Source: Talpa occidentalis (taxonomy: Eukaryota > Chordata > Mammalia > Eulipotyphla > Talpidae). From it: a DNA stretch of 64,000 nt. The stretch's first letter is position 1, and each line of letters starts with the position of its first letter. The position numbers were made by a program, and so were the translations under genes. Below the pieces are notes generated by a model. It searched no databases and was not told the origin of the DNA. It saw only the letters and a program-made list of their open reading frames with translations. Location: positions 43,216,210 to 43,280,209 of the forward strand of contig NW_023601104.1 of NCBI RefSeq assembly GCF_014898055.3. The letters are read 5' to 3'. Positions 1 to 11,539 of this stretch are shown piece by piece.

Positions 1-170
1 TAATTTTTGTTTTTTACTTTTAATCCTCTTACTCCAGAACATGAGGCAATTATTTTAATAAACATTTTTGATTTCCTACCGGGTGCTACTGTGACCATCA
101 CTCCGGAATCTGCTTTTGCTTCTCTGTAAACTACAGGAGTAGATTAAGAATTCCTAAAAAATATGTGAAG
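1..170. other. Unique AT-rich sequence, nothing recognised
   Basis: No repeat family, long open frame or motif recognised upstream of the first SINE. Confidence 0.5.
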
Positions 171-186
171 AATCAAAGGGGTCCAG

Positions 187-451
187 GGTCTCCCCAGTGG
201 CGCAGTGGATGAGCGCTGGGCTGCGAAGCTGCCCACAGTCTCTGCAGCGCCGGTTGTATCCTCGGCTGCCGGCGAGGGTCCCACATGGCGCGCAGACCTC
301 TCCTGCTGCGCCCGCTGCTCCTCTCAGCAGTGTATTTCGTCAGTCTGCCTGTTCTGTTCCCCGCTTTGGCTCTGGTGAATCCTCTCACCCTCCAGTGCTT
401 CTGACTGTACCCAGTGCTTGTATAAATGAATAAATAAATTAAAAAAAAAAC
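187..451 (+). mobile_element. tRNA-derived SINE, full length, subfamily A
   Basis: The copy starts with a tRNA-like head (TCTCCCCAGTGGCGCAGTGG, A-box-like) and has a degraded B-box region near 250. The conserved body CAGCAGTGTATTTCGTCAG follows, then an (AATA)n and A-rich tail at 424-450. It is flanked by a perfect 16-bp target-site duplication, AATCAAAGGGGTCCAG, at 171-186 and 452-467, which fixes both ends and shows L1-machinery insertion. The 'TGACTGTACCCAGTGCTTGTA' 3' part marks the subfamily shared with the copies at 5673 and 24158. Open frames here are non-genic. Confidence 0.93.
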
Positions 452-467
452 AATCAAAGGGGTCCAG

Positions 468-987
468 CAACAAGGGGTTCAAGTTACAGTTGTCAGCTCT
501 GGGTTGTGAGGCCATGAGCCTGGAGGCAAGAGAGCGGCAGTGGTGGGCATAGCTGGGGAGCTCAAGGAGGGTGGCAGTTATTGTAGGGAAGGTCTGTGAA
601 GACCGCTTTTCTCAGACAAGACAGCTTTGCCTTATAATACAAGATGTTTTTGTTGAAGCATAGAATGGATCTCTCCTCTACAGAGCTATGAAGAAAGTTG
701 ACACGGAAGTACAGATGAAAGACTAGAAACTAAGAGGGGACTGGGCAAGTGAGTGTCACAATGACAGAACTCAAATTTATTGTGAATGAAGTGTGAAATT
801 ATTTGAAATACTTTGATGTTTAACACTTTTGTAATTAGTTTTGTAATTAGTTTATCTAATTGTGGTTTGGTTTCAACAAAAGTGCTCTATTTAAATATAG
901 TGGAAGGTGAGAAATTTAAACTCAGGTAGAACCAATCATGTCTGGTTGGGTTACTTAGTTCTAGTAGTGACCCACAGATAGCAGGTA
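468..987. other. Unique sequence, nothing recognised
   Basis: No gene or named repeat is visible. A short direct repeat, TTTTGTAATTAG, occurs twice around 827-850. Confidence 0.45.
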
Positions 988-1031
988 GCTGTGTTCGAAG
1001 CTGTGTTCGAAGCTGTGTTCGAAGCTGTGTT
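988..1031. repeat. Minisatellite, 12-bp unit GCTGTGTTCGAA, about 3.7 copies
   Basis: Three perfect 12-bp units at 988-999, 1000-1011 and 1012-1023, then a partial unit GCTGTGTT at 1024-1031. Each unit carries the palindrome TTCGAA with a CpG, so the array keeps three CpGs in CpG-poor surroundings. Confidence 0.95.
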
Positions 1032-1369
1032 ACCAAGTTAGTGACCTGGCCTGGGTACTACATTGAAATCCCATCCCGAGGTAGCCGTAGAAATGAGCGA
1101 GAAATGGAGAGTTCAGGAAATAAGAAAACAAAACAAAGCAAAAACCATGAAAGCCTCAGGGAAGGTAAAGTTAATATAGAGGTGATACAAGTGGACAGAG
1201 ACTTTGAGGGTGAGGGGGCTGCAGAAGGCAGGTAGGGCTTGGGAGAGAAGAAACTACTCAGAAAGCTTTGCCTCTCCCCTGTGTTTCCTTGAGACTCCGT
1301 GGAATTCATTGAGTCTGTGGATGATGAGATGACTCCAAGCTGCTGCTAGTCCACCATCTTAGATCCCTC
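1032..1369. other. Unique sequence, nothing recognised
   Basis: Purine-rich in the middle (1090-1260). No exon-like reading frame with plausible splice context and no repeat family recognised. Confidence 0.4.
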
Positions 1370-1660
1370 CTAATAATTCCAATATTTTAACATTTACTGA
1401 CATTTTTAACATTGTATAGGATTCAGGTGCACAGTTTCTCATGTCAGTAACTGTATATATCACACTGCACCAACTAATGTCCATACTATTCAGCACCAAC
1501 TATTTGGCCCTGCTTATCTGTTCCATTCCCCACCCCCCTCTTCTTCTCTTGTAACTACCATTCTGTGGTTAGAATCTAAGGTTTTATGTTTTTCTTTGTT
1601 CATTTGCTTCCTTTACATTCCAGAAATGAGTGAAATCATAAAGTATTTGTTTTTCTATCT
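1370..1660 (-). mobile_element. LINE-1 3' end, antisense relic
   Basis: The order of motifs matches the reverse complement of old mammalian L1 (L1MB-type) 3' ends: 'GATTCAGGTGCACAG', then a '...CACTGCACCAACTAATGTCC' stretch, a C-rich 'CCCCACCCCCCTC' block, 'GTAACTACCATTCTGT', and 'CCAGAAATGAGTGAAATCAT'. This is recall of the family consensus by eye. Boundaries are approximate. Confidence 0.6.
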
Positions 1661-4230
1661 TACAGCTCTTTGTTTCCTTTATCTTTTGTATTGTTTTTTT
1701 ATTTCAATTACCTCTGCTCTGATTTTGACTATTTCTATTTTTTTTTTTTTAATTTTCTTTGGGCTTCATTTGCTTCATTTGCTCTTCTTTTTACTAGTTC
1801 CTGTACATGCAAGGTAAGAGTGTTTATTTGGATTTTTTTCTCGTTCCTTGAGATAAGACTGTATTGCTCTTAACTTCCTTCATAGGGCTGCTTTTGCTGT
1901 ATCCCAAATATCTGGTATGTAGTATTTTAATTCTGATTTGTCTCTAGATACTGTCTGATTTCTTCTTTGATTTCCTCAGTGACCTAATAGTTTTTCACTA
2001 GCATGTAGTTTATATATTTTGGTGATTCTTCTTGGGTGCATAGATATTGATGATTGTTATATCTTCCTACTGGATTTCCCCCATGTTGTTACATAATGCC
2101 CATCTTTGTGTTTTCCTTTCCTACATTCTTTATTTTAAGGTCTGTTTTGTCTGATGTAAGGAGAATAGTACCAGCTTTCTTCTAACCTATCTGCATAGGA
2201 TTTTCCCCCCATTCTTCTACTTTGTCTGTATTTTTATCTCTTTAGTGAGTCTCTCATAGGTAACACATAGTTCAGTCTTTTTTCTTTTATGCATTCAACC
2301 ACTTTTTATTGCAGAGTGTAGTCCATTTACATTTAAGGTGATAATTGTTATGTATTGATTCATTGCTATTCTCCTGGTTGATTTCTATTTGTGTTCATAG
2401 TTCTGTTTCTTTCTCTTTCCTTGTGTTTTGGTATTTTTCTTTTTTGGTTTGTATAGGTTTATTTTCATATTCTTTTGTGTATTGACTATACATTTTTGCT
2501 TTGTGGTTATGTGAGATTCAGATTTAAGATTTTATGTACATATTGATTTGTGTGGAGTTGATAGCTACTTATGTTTGAACACATTCCAAACTGCATTTTT
2601 ATTCCTCACTTTATATTTTTGGTATCTCATTTTACATTTTTATGTTATGTAATTCCCTTGAGTAATTATTATAGCTTTAGCTAATTTTACTGCACTTGTC
2701 TTTTTAATCATTAGTCTGCTTTATCACTGGTCGTTCTACTACTTTTACTGCACAGATATCTTTTAAAGTGAGATTTTTTTCTCTTTCATGTGTTTTTTGC
2801 TTCTATTTGGTATCTTTTCAGGTTAGATGAGTCCCTGAAGCATTTCTTGCAAAGCTGGTTTGGTGGTGATTAATTCCTTTAACTTTTGCTTGTATGGAAA
2901 TCTCTTGATCTCTTTTTCTATTCTGAATGACAATCTCCCTGCATATAGAATTCTTGAAGTTTTTTTTTTTTTTTCTTTTTAGCACTTCGAATATGTCAAG
3001 CTACTCTCTTATGGCCTACAAGGTTTTTGTTGAAAAATCTGTTAGTCTTCTGTGCTGTCCCTTGTATGTGATATCCTGCTTTTCTCTTGCTGCTTTTCAG
3101 AGCCTCACTTTAATTTTTGCCATTTTTAATCATAATGTGTCTTGGTGTGGGTTTCTATGGGCACCTCTTATTTGGAACTCCCTGGGTCCCTGTAATCTAT
3201 ATGTCTGCTTCCTTCCCCAGAATAGGAAAGTTTTCAACATTTTTTTTCCTAGCCCTTTCTCTCTCTTCTTCTGAGATCCCTATAATGCAAATATTATTTC
3301 TCTTTATTTTTCCTAGAAGTTTCCTAGAGTATCTTAATTTTTAATTTTTTTTTTCATTCTGCTCTCTGTCTGGGTGACTTATATTTCTTTGTTTTTCAAC
3401 TTACTTGTTTATTCTTCTGTTTTATCCAGAAGGTTGATGGACTGTTTTATTGAAGAACTGAAAGAACTAAAAATAGTTCTTTAGTTGTATTGTTCAGATT
3501 TATGACTTCAGTCTATACTGTCCTTAAATTTTCTTGTTCATCTATTCTTCTCCTGAACATCTTTATAACCACTACTTTGAATTCTTCTTCAGATAGTTTG
3601 CTTATATCTGTTTCTTTAAGGTCTTTCCCCCAGAGTTTTGTTTTGCTTTTTCATTTGGAGTATGTTCTTCTATTCCCAATTTTGCCTGGTACTTTGCTTA
3701 CTTCTACATTTTATGCAACACTTCTACCTTTTCTAGTATTGAGCATTTGGTCTTATTCAGGTGATACTCCACAGAGTCTAGAGGCACTGTCACCCCTGGT
3801 GTTCTGAGTTACTTGCTCAGGCACTAGGTATATCCCCTTTGTGGGCTGCACACTCCTGCTCCCTGTGTTGGGGCTGCCCTGTAAGGGGAACCATCCACCC
3901 TGCTAAGCAGTGGCACATTAGTTAGTTTGGGCCTTGGCCCTACATTAAGGTGTGCTCAGTGGCTGGTGCTATGGGTTCAGCCTTAACAAGCAGCTGTCTA
4001 GAATTGCTAATAGTTTTGTACCAGTGAGTCTAGGCTGCCTGCAGTATTGGTATTCACTAGGCCAGGAGGGTATGCAGTGCCAGCAGCAGCTGGCGATTTC
4101 ATGAAGCCAGCTAGTTCCTAGAGACATGACCCTCAGCTAGCTGGCTAGGCTGCCAGTGGTACACAAGGGTAGCTGAATTGTGCAACCATGGCTGGGGCTA
4201 CACATAGACCTTGCAGATGGCTGGGGCCAG
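1661..4230 (-). mobile_element. LINE-1 5'/internal region, antisense relic
   Basis: The long T-rich stretch contains phrases typical of antisense old L1 5' regions: 'TTTTGTCTGATGTAAGGAGA', 'CATTTACATTTAAGGTGATA', 'GCAAAGCTGGTTTGGTGGTG', 'CTCTTATGGCCTACAAGGTT'. A GC-richer 3820-4230 part resembles the start of the L1 5'UTR. It follows directly on an L1 3' end, so most of ORF2 is missing: either an internally deleted copy or two adjacent insertions. Short plus-strand open frames at 1596-3807 are antisense to the element and T-biased, and are not genes. Confidence 0.55.
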
Positions 4231-4239
4231 GTGGTGGGC

Positions 4240-4456
4240 CTTAGCTAGCCATGCTTTTGCTATGTTTCACATGGTGGGAGGGGCAAAGGGTCTCTCTAGG
4301 ACCTTCTTTTTTAGGGCATTCATCTCACTCAGGGGACTTAGTGGGATTATGGAGGCCTTATCATGTCATGAAAGGCCCTACCCATTATTATGATGATCTT
4401 AGGATTTTGACGTATGAATTTTGGGGGAACAGCCAACATTCAGTCCATAACAACAT
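4240..4456 (-). mobile_element. Ancient mammalian interspersed repeat, antisense
   Basis: Read on the minus strand it starts 'TGTTATGGACTGAATGTT', continues 'CCCCCAAAATTCATACGTC' and ends 'CCCTCCCACCATGTGAAAC'. That is the layout of a well-known old primate/laurasiatherian repeat whose exact database name I do not claim (MaLR-type LTR or L1M 3' UTR). A near-duplicate 'AACATTCAGTC' occurs twice at its start (4437 and 4455). Confidence 0.5.
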
Positions 4457-4864
4457 TCAGTCTGTAATAACATGATGTATTTACTTAAAATGAGATTATG
4501 ATATAAGAAATATTAAACCAGATAAAAAAAGTAAAAACAAAAGGCAAAATATTGTATATGTAGAACATGATACATGAGCATGGACAGTGGGATGAGTTCA
4601 GATAAAGAATACAGAATGTTGTTAGAAAATCAGAGTGAAGAAATGAGAATGAATCAGGAAATAAAGAGAAAAAAAAAGTGTAAAAACAGGTAATTAAATA
4701 CCACCCACTCTCTAAGAAAGAACCCTATGAGGTATGGAAGACAGATGTGTGAGTACATTTGGGTAGTGGGACTATCAAGATGAAATGAAAATAAAAAGGA
4801 GGAAAAGGAAGTATTTGAGGAAATACAAGGATAAAGCTCCATGAATTAAGGAAATATGAAAGAC
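4457..4864. other. AT/purine-rich sequence, nothing recognised
   Basis: A-rich, with no gene signal and no family recognised. Confidence 0.4.
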
Positions 4865-5430
4865 TTCAGATTGAAGGAGCCCACTGAGGGCCAAACACCA
4901 GGGAAAAGGAAAAGCTCACAGTGTGCATACTCTGTGAAATTTAACAATATCAAAGACAAGACAAATACAAAATTCTAAAGTTTTCTAGGGCATATCAACA
5001 GATCACAGAAAACATTTCAAAAATCAGATTAACAGCAAGTTCCTAACAGGAATGAGATTGACATCTGATTTTTCAATAGCAACAACAGATACATGATGAA
5101 AATGGGATTTCAAGATAAATTCCATTAGCATTAATGAAGAGAGGCAATGTTCCATCTGGACCTTTCCTATTCTAATATTTGCTAGTTGGACAAAAGAGAG
5201 AATAACATTCTAAGCAGACCGAATAGCACAGTGGAGATCAGGAGTAATTAAAAGATTCCAGTATCATTGCGTGTATTCTAGGATTTTTGGTCGAGATGGG
5301 GGGAGGAGGCAGCAGCTGCCAGAAGTCTATTTAGAGAAGAAATTGTGGCATCTCCTAGAAGAAAACTCATCCCAAGGGGAGAATGCCAGACAAACAAACT
5401 TTGTTCAGGATGAATCCACTCCCACTAATG
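4865..5430 (+). mobile_element. Probable ancient LINE-1 (L1M/HAL1-type) fragment
   Basis: The order 'GAAGGAGCCCACTGAGGGCC', 'GTGAAATTTAACAATATCAA', 'TTTCAATAGCAACAACAGAT' and a later 'ATGCCAGACAAACAAACTTT' parallels an old L1-related internal consensus. Heavily diverged, so boundaries and family name are uncertain. Confidence 0.4.
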
Positions 5431-5672
5431 ATTAAAAATTGACTTGATGTGCAGTTTCACGGGTTGCTCTTGTCAAGGATGGCTCAAGGATAAAGCATTT
5501 AGAAAAGAGGGAAAAAAGCTTACTTGCTACTAAGACTTAAAAAGGACTGACTCACATGTAAAAATGAAGTATTTAAAGGGAAAATGCCCTGTAAGATTAT
5601 TGAGGTAACTGTGTTGATCAGTCAGCTCTTGTCAATATGTTTTTGAAAAAGGATTATAGATCCTAGTGTTTT

Positions 5673-5946
5673 TTTTTTTTTTAAAGATTTTATTTATTTA
5701 TTTATACAACACTGGGTACAGTCAGAAGCGCGGGAGGGTGAGAGAATTCACCAGAGCCAGAGAGGGGAACAGAACAGGTAGACTGACAAAGAAATACACT
5801 GCTGGGGGGAGCAGCGGGCATGGCAGGAGAGGTCTGTCGCGCCATGTGGGACACTCATTGGTGGCCGGGGATTGAACTGGCGCTGCAGAGGCTGCAGGCA
5901 GCTTTGCAGCCCAGCGCTCAACTGCTGCGCCACCAGGGGAGGCCCC
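5673..5946 (-). mobile_element. tRNA-derived SINE, full length, subfamily A, inverted
   Basis: Reverse orientation: a poly-T/(TATT)n tail at about 5673-5704, then the body, ending with the complement of the tRNA head (GCGCCACCAGGGGAGGCC). The 15-bp target-site duplication AGATCCTAGTGTTTT at 5658-5672 and 5947-5961 is perfect. Short open frames inside it are element sequence. Confidence 0.93.
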
Positions 5947-5961
5947 AGATCCTAGTGTTTT

Positions 5962-6449
5962 AACAAGCATATAAATTGGTCAACTTGGATTTGATGGTTC
6001 TAGTGTGGATTTGTCTGGTGGTGCGAAGCTTCAGCATGGGCTCATGTTTATTCCTAGGACTCTAAGAACTCTAAAGAGAGATGCAGGGACAGCATACAGG
6101 AATATTGACCAAATTAACTTCATGCAAGGTAGACAATGATTATTATTCTAAAAGAGAAATATAAGAATGGAAGAATAGAAAGTGTGTAGATGAATTCCAA
6201 CTAGGGGATTATGGAAAGATCACTAGATAAGATAGGAAACAAAAGGATTTTGGTAAATTGACAAGTGGTAGAGGAGGGAAGGCAAGCAAGAAAGAAGTTA
6301 GAACATTATGTAGTAATGATAACAATTTCTAGGTATCATGTTAGGTATTGGGAATGTAACGTTGAACAAACCCCAAAATATTTCTTACCATTGAGGGGTT
6401 TATGTCTGTTGTATATTAGATATTAATGCAAACATTTAAAACCATATCT
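5962..6449. other. Unique or very old sequence
   Basis: Around 6300-6420 'TAGGTATCATGTTAGGTATTGG...TTACCATTGAGGGG' looks like the first part of the old repeat family annotated at 16790 and 55100. Too diverged for a firm call. Confidence 0.3.
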
Positions 6450-6717
6450 GGGCCTCCCTGGTGGCGCAATGGGTTAAGACACAAGCTACGAAGCCATCAT
6501 CAGCCACTGCAGCATGAGTTCGATCCCCAGACAGGGAGCTATCCACATGGTGCAGCAAACCTCTCCTGACTAGCCCACTGCTCCCCTCAGCAGTGTATTT
6601 CAGTTGATCTGCCTGTTCTGTTCCCTAGTCTATCTCTGGTGAATCCTCTTACCCCCCACACCTCTGGCCTGTACTCCAGTTCTTGTATGCATAAATAAAT
6701 AAATCTTTTTTAAAAAA
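6450..6717 (+). mobile_element. tRNA-derived SINE, full length, subfamily C
   Basis: Head GGGCCTCCCTGGTGGCGCAA, a B-box-like GTTCGATCCCC near 6518, the CAGCAGTGTATTTCAGT body and a tail CATAAATAAATAAATC with A-rich end. The 'GTTAAG...' head and 'CCAGTTCTTGTATGCATAAA' end define the subfamily that recurs at 19201, 26819, 37257, 61210 and 61642. No clear target-site duplication remains, suggesting an older insertion. Confidence 0.9.
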
Positions 6718-6894
6718 GTATTTGTAGGAAGCCCTGTGAAGGAGAGATACACAGTACTAAGGGGCTCTCCAAGAAGCTTGCCTTGTCTAAGTTAGGGAGC
6801 TCAGGAAATTCTTCCATTAACAACCTGAACACCTAAGTAGAGATGTAAAGAATTAATAGGGGTAAGTTAAGTACAGAGAAAAGGGATAACATCT

Positions 6895-7085
6895 GACAAT
6901 ACTGAAGGCTTATGATGTACCAGATGTTTCCAAAATACTTCACATGTATCTAATCTTTTCATTTTCATAATAACTCTATGATGTTGACTGTTACTATGCT
7001 CATTTTACTGATACTGGAATAGATTCCCAGGGGGTATAAGGTTATGTAGCTAGTAAATGGTAAATCTGGAATATGAACCCAAATA
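6895..7085 (-). mobile_element. MIR, antisense
   Basis: Reads like the antisense MIR consensus: 'TGATGTACCAGATG...CTTCACATGTATCTAATC...AATAACTCTATGATG...CATTTTACTGATACTGGAAT...AGCTAGTAAATGG...ATGAACCCA'. Diverged ancient tRNA-derived SINE core, not coding. Confidence 0.75.
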
Positions 7086-7106
7086 ATTGCTTCAATTCTC
7101 TTTGTT

Positions 7107-7371
7107 TGCTTTTTTTAAAGATTTTATTTATTTTATACAAGAACTGGGGTACAGGTCAGAAGCGTGGGAGGGTGAGAAAATTCACAAGAGCCAGAGCGAG
7201 GGAATAGAACAGGCAGACAGGCCAAAGACACTGCTGAGGGGAGCAGCGGGCTAGGCAAGAGAGGTCTGCTGCGCCATGTGGGGTTCTCCCTGGCCAGTGG
7301 GGAATCGAATTGGCGCTGCAGAGGCTGCGGACAGCAGTGCTCAACTGCTGCGCCACTGGGGAGGCCCCGAG
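7107..7371 (-). mobile_element. tRNA-derived SINE, full length, inverted
   Basis: Poly-T-led inverted copy ending with the head complement GCGCCACTGGGGAGGCCCC. Target-site duplication TTCTCTTTGTT at 7096-7106 and 7372-7382. It combines 'GAACTGGGGTACAGG' (subfamily C-like end) with a 'GCGGACAGCAGTGCTCAAC' head, so it is intermediate between subfamilies. Inserted just beyond the MIR at 6895-7085. Confidence 0.92.
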
Positions 7372-7389
7372 TTCTCTTTGTTCTTATAC

Positions 7390-7960
7390 CATCTTTCCAT
7401 AAGGAATATAATCGAGGCAGAAGAAATGACCTGTTCAAAGCTCTGGAGGAAGTATGTCTTGAGTGAGTCACTGAAATGAGACACCAGCAGAGGTAGCAAG
7501 GTATGGATTGAGGCAGGAAAGGGAAATTAGGGCTTGGTAGTGCATGTGAAAGACTTTTTTTTTTTTAACAAATGTAAGCTATGAAACCATTTTAAGTAGT
7601 CTGATCATATTTTTAGTCTATTTTGCTTATTTTTTTTTTGGTGAGATGATATTTGTAGACATTCATTTTGAAAATAGTGTGTGTGTATGTGGGGGGGGGA
7701 GGAGCAGAGTAGATACAAATGGACCAATTTGGTGGCTACTGTAATACATCAAGCAAGAAACCATGGTGGTTTAGAAGAGGCTGCTGTTTAAAAGATGGGA
7801 AGTTGTGGGTGAACCTTAGCTTGGTAAAAGGCAAATTTGCTCAGTTTTTGAATTGAATATCTGAAGGGTAAGGTGAAGGGAAGAAAGTTGATAAGAATGA
7901 ATTCTTATTTCTGGCTTGCTCGACTGGGTATTTAATGGCATCCCTGAGGATAGGTTTGCT
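7390..7960 (+). mobile_element. Ancient interspersed repeat, diverged
   Basis: Phrases 'GACCTGTTCAAAGCTCTGGA', 'GCAGGAAAGG', 'TAAGTAGTCTGATCATAT' and 'CTACTGTAATACATCAAG' follow, in order, an old mammalian repeat also visible at 16790-17270 and 55100-55615. I recognise the consensus order but not its name with certainty. A G-run and GTGTGTGTATG tract lie at 7679-7698. Confidence 0.45.
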
Positions 7961-9016
7961 TGATGGTTTATTTTGGGGGCTGGGGTAAGGTCAGCTCTGG
8001 TATATTTGGGAACTGGGATGTGAGAAAATGAGACACAATCTAGGACTGAAGCGAGGAATACCCTGCTTATCTGTGACTTTCTTCTCACTGTTGCAGATTG
8101 GTAGTTGATATTTGCCACAAAAATATAGCAGCAACTAAAAATAGGAAAAGGAATTGGCTTCTTCTGGCAGATAAAATCAGATATAGAGACAAGAATCACT
8201 TTATTAGGCTAGATTTATTCCTAGATATAATAGATTTTCTGGTCTTGGGAACATAATCCAAATGGTAGAAGAACCATAAAGCTGAATAATGTCAAGTAAT
8301 TTTGATTCAAATATGAGTTATAGTTTTTCATCATCTAGCGCCTCGTGAAATATAGGGTTCCAGGATTAGATGGTATCTCAAAGGATGAAACATTCTACTT
8401 CTTTTCCTCCAAGCTCAAATGATGTCATATTGCAACAAACTACCTTAGATTTCCCGTTAAAAATAGCTAGGGGAAACTAACATTTATTTATTTATAGACA
8501 AATAGTACTTTCTTCCTATAAATGAGAAAATAAATCTTGGAAGCTGTTTTGTTGTATGAAACTCAGATTGATTGAAAGAAATGCGTTGCCTTAAAGGCCA
8601 AGCCTCCTCGTTGCAAAAATTTAATTAAGCTAAAAAGTGCCATGAAATGCAATTGAACATTTCAAGTAAGTAGATTGGAATAGGAGCTTCAGGTGATAAA
8701 CAGGATGTCCTAAATGTATTTCAAAGTGAGATTCAGATATAAAGGAAATTGCCCAGCTAGAAGCTATTTTTAATTACGCTTTACTTTTGACTCACTTGTA
8801 AAAAGTTAATAAGGGTACTTAAACCTATAAATTTAATTTGCTTTTATGCCCTGTTCTTGAGACAGCAAATTATCATGAACTGTAAAACACACATGGAAGG
8901 TTATTTTCTAACTCTTGATTACATTGATTGTTAGAACTTTATAGCTTAATCAAAAACATGATCTAGGCAGTGTTTTAGTGAATATGAGTCACATGGAGAG
9001 ATAACCAAGATGATTT
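7961..9016. other. Unique AT-rich sequence, nothing recognised
   Basis: The 127-codon minus-strand open frame at 7816-8199 has no recognisable domain and begins in repeat-derived sequence. No RNA gene or repeat recognised. Confidence 0.4.
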
Positions 9017-9220
9017 AGGCCAATGTTTCTCAACCATGCCATTATTAGTCTTTAGAAAGTGTTTTAGAAATTTGTGGAGGCATTTTAGATTGTCACAATG
9101 ATTAGGGTACCTTATTGATGTTTGATAGGTGGGACTGAGAAGTTAGCTAATACTTTCAAATTCAGAACAGTTTTATAAATATATGATTTCCCCAAATACT
9201 GTGCTGCACAACCACTGAGT
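9017..9220 (+). mobile_element. MER5-like non-autonomous hAT DNA transposon relic
   Basis: Begins 'AATGTTTCTCAACCATGCC', with central 'GGAGGCATTTTAGATTGTCA' and 'GCACAACCACTG' near the end, the layout of MER5A-type hAT-Charlie relics. Diverged, terminal inverted repeats not clean. Confidence 0.55.
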
Positions 9221-11104
9221 GATCTATTGGTCATTCAAGTAGGTGAAAACTCTCTATAATTATCTGAGTCTAGACTATAACTCAATTTTAAATATCAATA
9301 CAAAGCTTTTTTCTTTTCAGAGGATTTAATATTAACTGGATTTTCCAGAAATCCTATTGCAATATGTATTACTGAAAAATTATATAGTGTCTTATTTTTT
9401 ATTTTACAAAGATGTGAGTTCTACTTTGATAAATCACATCATCAATGTGAACACCTGCTGCATGGCATAAATGAATCTGAGTGATACCCTATAACTCATC
9501 AGTATGCACTTACAGCTACTGTCGCAGTCCTGGTGATTCCATGTACAGGTGCAAGAATCTGATATCTTCATTATGTCTTCTGGGATAACTGCACTTTTGC
9601 AAACTAGCTGTGCCTGAGAACTTATATCTTTAAATACCAAATATTTTATTTTTATTTAACATGCATAAGTATATGTATTTGGTAACTACAACTATAGAAA
9701 AGTCATTATCTATGAGAATGTTTATTATAAAATGTATGTCACAAAAGAGTGGTAGGCCCAAGAGGATTGAGAGTGAACATCACAAGAGAATTTTTGTGAA
9801 TTATATTAATATAGAAAAGTCAAGAGGAGACACTGGAAACCTTTGCTGTCAGATTAAGTTATAGACAGTATAAAAAATGCTAAGACTTGGTTGAAACAGT
9901 GTATTTAAATAAAAAAAAATACTGATAATAATTTACATTGTACTATACATGTACAATGTTTTAAAGATGGAAAATATTTGGTAACTCAGGCATAAATTTG
10001 TAACTATTTTTAAATAAAGTCATTCTATTTTTTATGATTAATTTGATTTAAATTTGTCTTGGATACTTTTTATGATTTATTTTTAAAGTGGTTCATTTAT
10101 TTAGAGTTGAAATGAAACTGGTTTTTGAAAAATTAGTTTGATTTATAAGATAAAATATTGAAAATGTTAATATTTATTTCAGAAATCTTGTTGAGTGATA
10201 TAAATGTCACATATGTGACAAAGACAATGGAGACCCAGTCCTTTCAGCCAATTTGTCCATGTTAAGTTTAAATTTCATGACTAAGATGTGTTATATATGT
10301 TATATATTTTAGGTTAGGAAGGAGATTTGGAATATTTAAGACAAAGTCTTCATTTCTTATACCAGATTTTTCTTCATTAAATTAACTTCACTAACAATCT
10401 CAACATACATTTTGTTTATCTAAATATTCAACTGGGTAAGACAAACAGATTCTCATATTTAACTCTCAGAATGAAACTTTCCCTCTTGTAATATCTATTA
10501 AAATTTTTAACAATGAACTCTTCATATTTTCAGGGCATATATAATATATGAAAATAGGGAACTACTTGGATAGGAAACTCTAATTACCAATTTTTCTTCA
10601 TTGTTCACTCATGGCTATGATCGAAAATCAAATCTTGATCCTCTTAGATTTGAACATACAAAAGGAACTGATGAAACTCAAGTGCAAACATATTTCTTTA
10701 CTTCTTACAAAAATTGAAAGCAGCAGTCATTCATGTAACTCTCTTGTTATTTACTGGTTTCCCTTCCAGAGGATATTGCCCAGGAGACCCTATTTCTCAT
10801 AATCCTAGAATTTTTTTTGAAAGTCTGCATTTACAGAATGTAAGGCTTTAAAAGTTTTTTAGAAGTTTGTTTAGTTCTTTCTCAATTTATTTTTATCTTC
10901 CTGAGGGACAAAGATGAAATGTTTTTAGAACATTACTATTATATTTCAAAGCAGTGTCTTTCCCCCTAGGAGTCTGATTCTGCATGGTTTCCATTGTTTC
11001 AAGTTTTACAAAGAGATTCTATGGAAAACCTATTGAATCTTTCTCAAATTGTGACACTGGGAATATTGTGATCTTCAAGTTAAAATTCTTACATGACAAG
11101 TTTT
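9221..11104. other. Long AT-rich unique stretch, nothing recognised
   Basis: Strongly AT-rich (many ATTTA and TTTAAAT strings). All open frames are under 70 codons and look random. No repeat family recognised. Confidence 0.45.
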
Positions 11105-11115
11105 AAAATTGCTGA

Positions 11116-11528
11116 AATACAGTTATGAAAATAAGATGATGCCTTGCTCTTTGTGACAACGAGGATGGAATTGGAGGGGACTAGGCTAAGTGAAGTAAGT
11201 CAGAAGGAGAAAGCCAAATACCAGTGGAATACAGAGAAACAAAACAAACTGACCAAAGTAAACCAAACAAACCGTAGAAATATGACTGTAGAATTGAGGC
11301 TACCAGACTTGGGGATGGTGGGGGTGGGCACAAATGGGTGAGGGGCGCCATGGTCTATACTAAAGGGAGAAGTGTGCCTTGATGGTGGGTGTGTGTGATG
11401 ATGTACATCTGAGGGTGGACCTATCCACCTAAGTCTTATACAGTGTTGTAAACCAATGTTACCTTGGGGAAAAAAAAAAAGGAAAACAAACAAAAAAAGG
11501 AATAAAGACGTCACAAAATTAAAAAAAA
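11116..11528 (+). mobile_element. 5'-truncated LINE-1, 3' end only
   Basis: Starts inside the ORF2 C-terminus: the frame at about 11144-11341 includes RMELEGTRLSEVSQKEK, matching the conserved end of L1 ORF2p (WMELEG.MLSE.SQ.EK). It continues through a 3' UTR with 'TTGTAAACCAATGTTACC' and ends in A-rich tracts. Target-site duplication AAAATTGCTGA at 11105-11115 and 11529-11539 defines one insertion of about 413 bp. Its 3' UTR differs from that of the L1 at 47499, so at least two L1 lineages were active. Confidence 0.88.
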
Positions 11529-11539
11529 AAAATTGCTGA

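Noticed and set aside
11144..11341. 65-codon open frame with ORF2p-like start
   Set aside because: Part of the 5'-truncated L1. It runs on into the 3' UTR and has no start context of its own.
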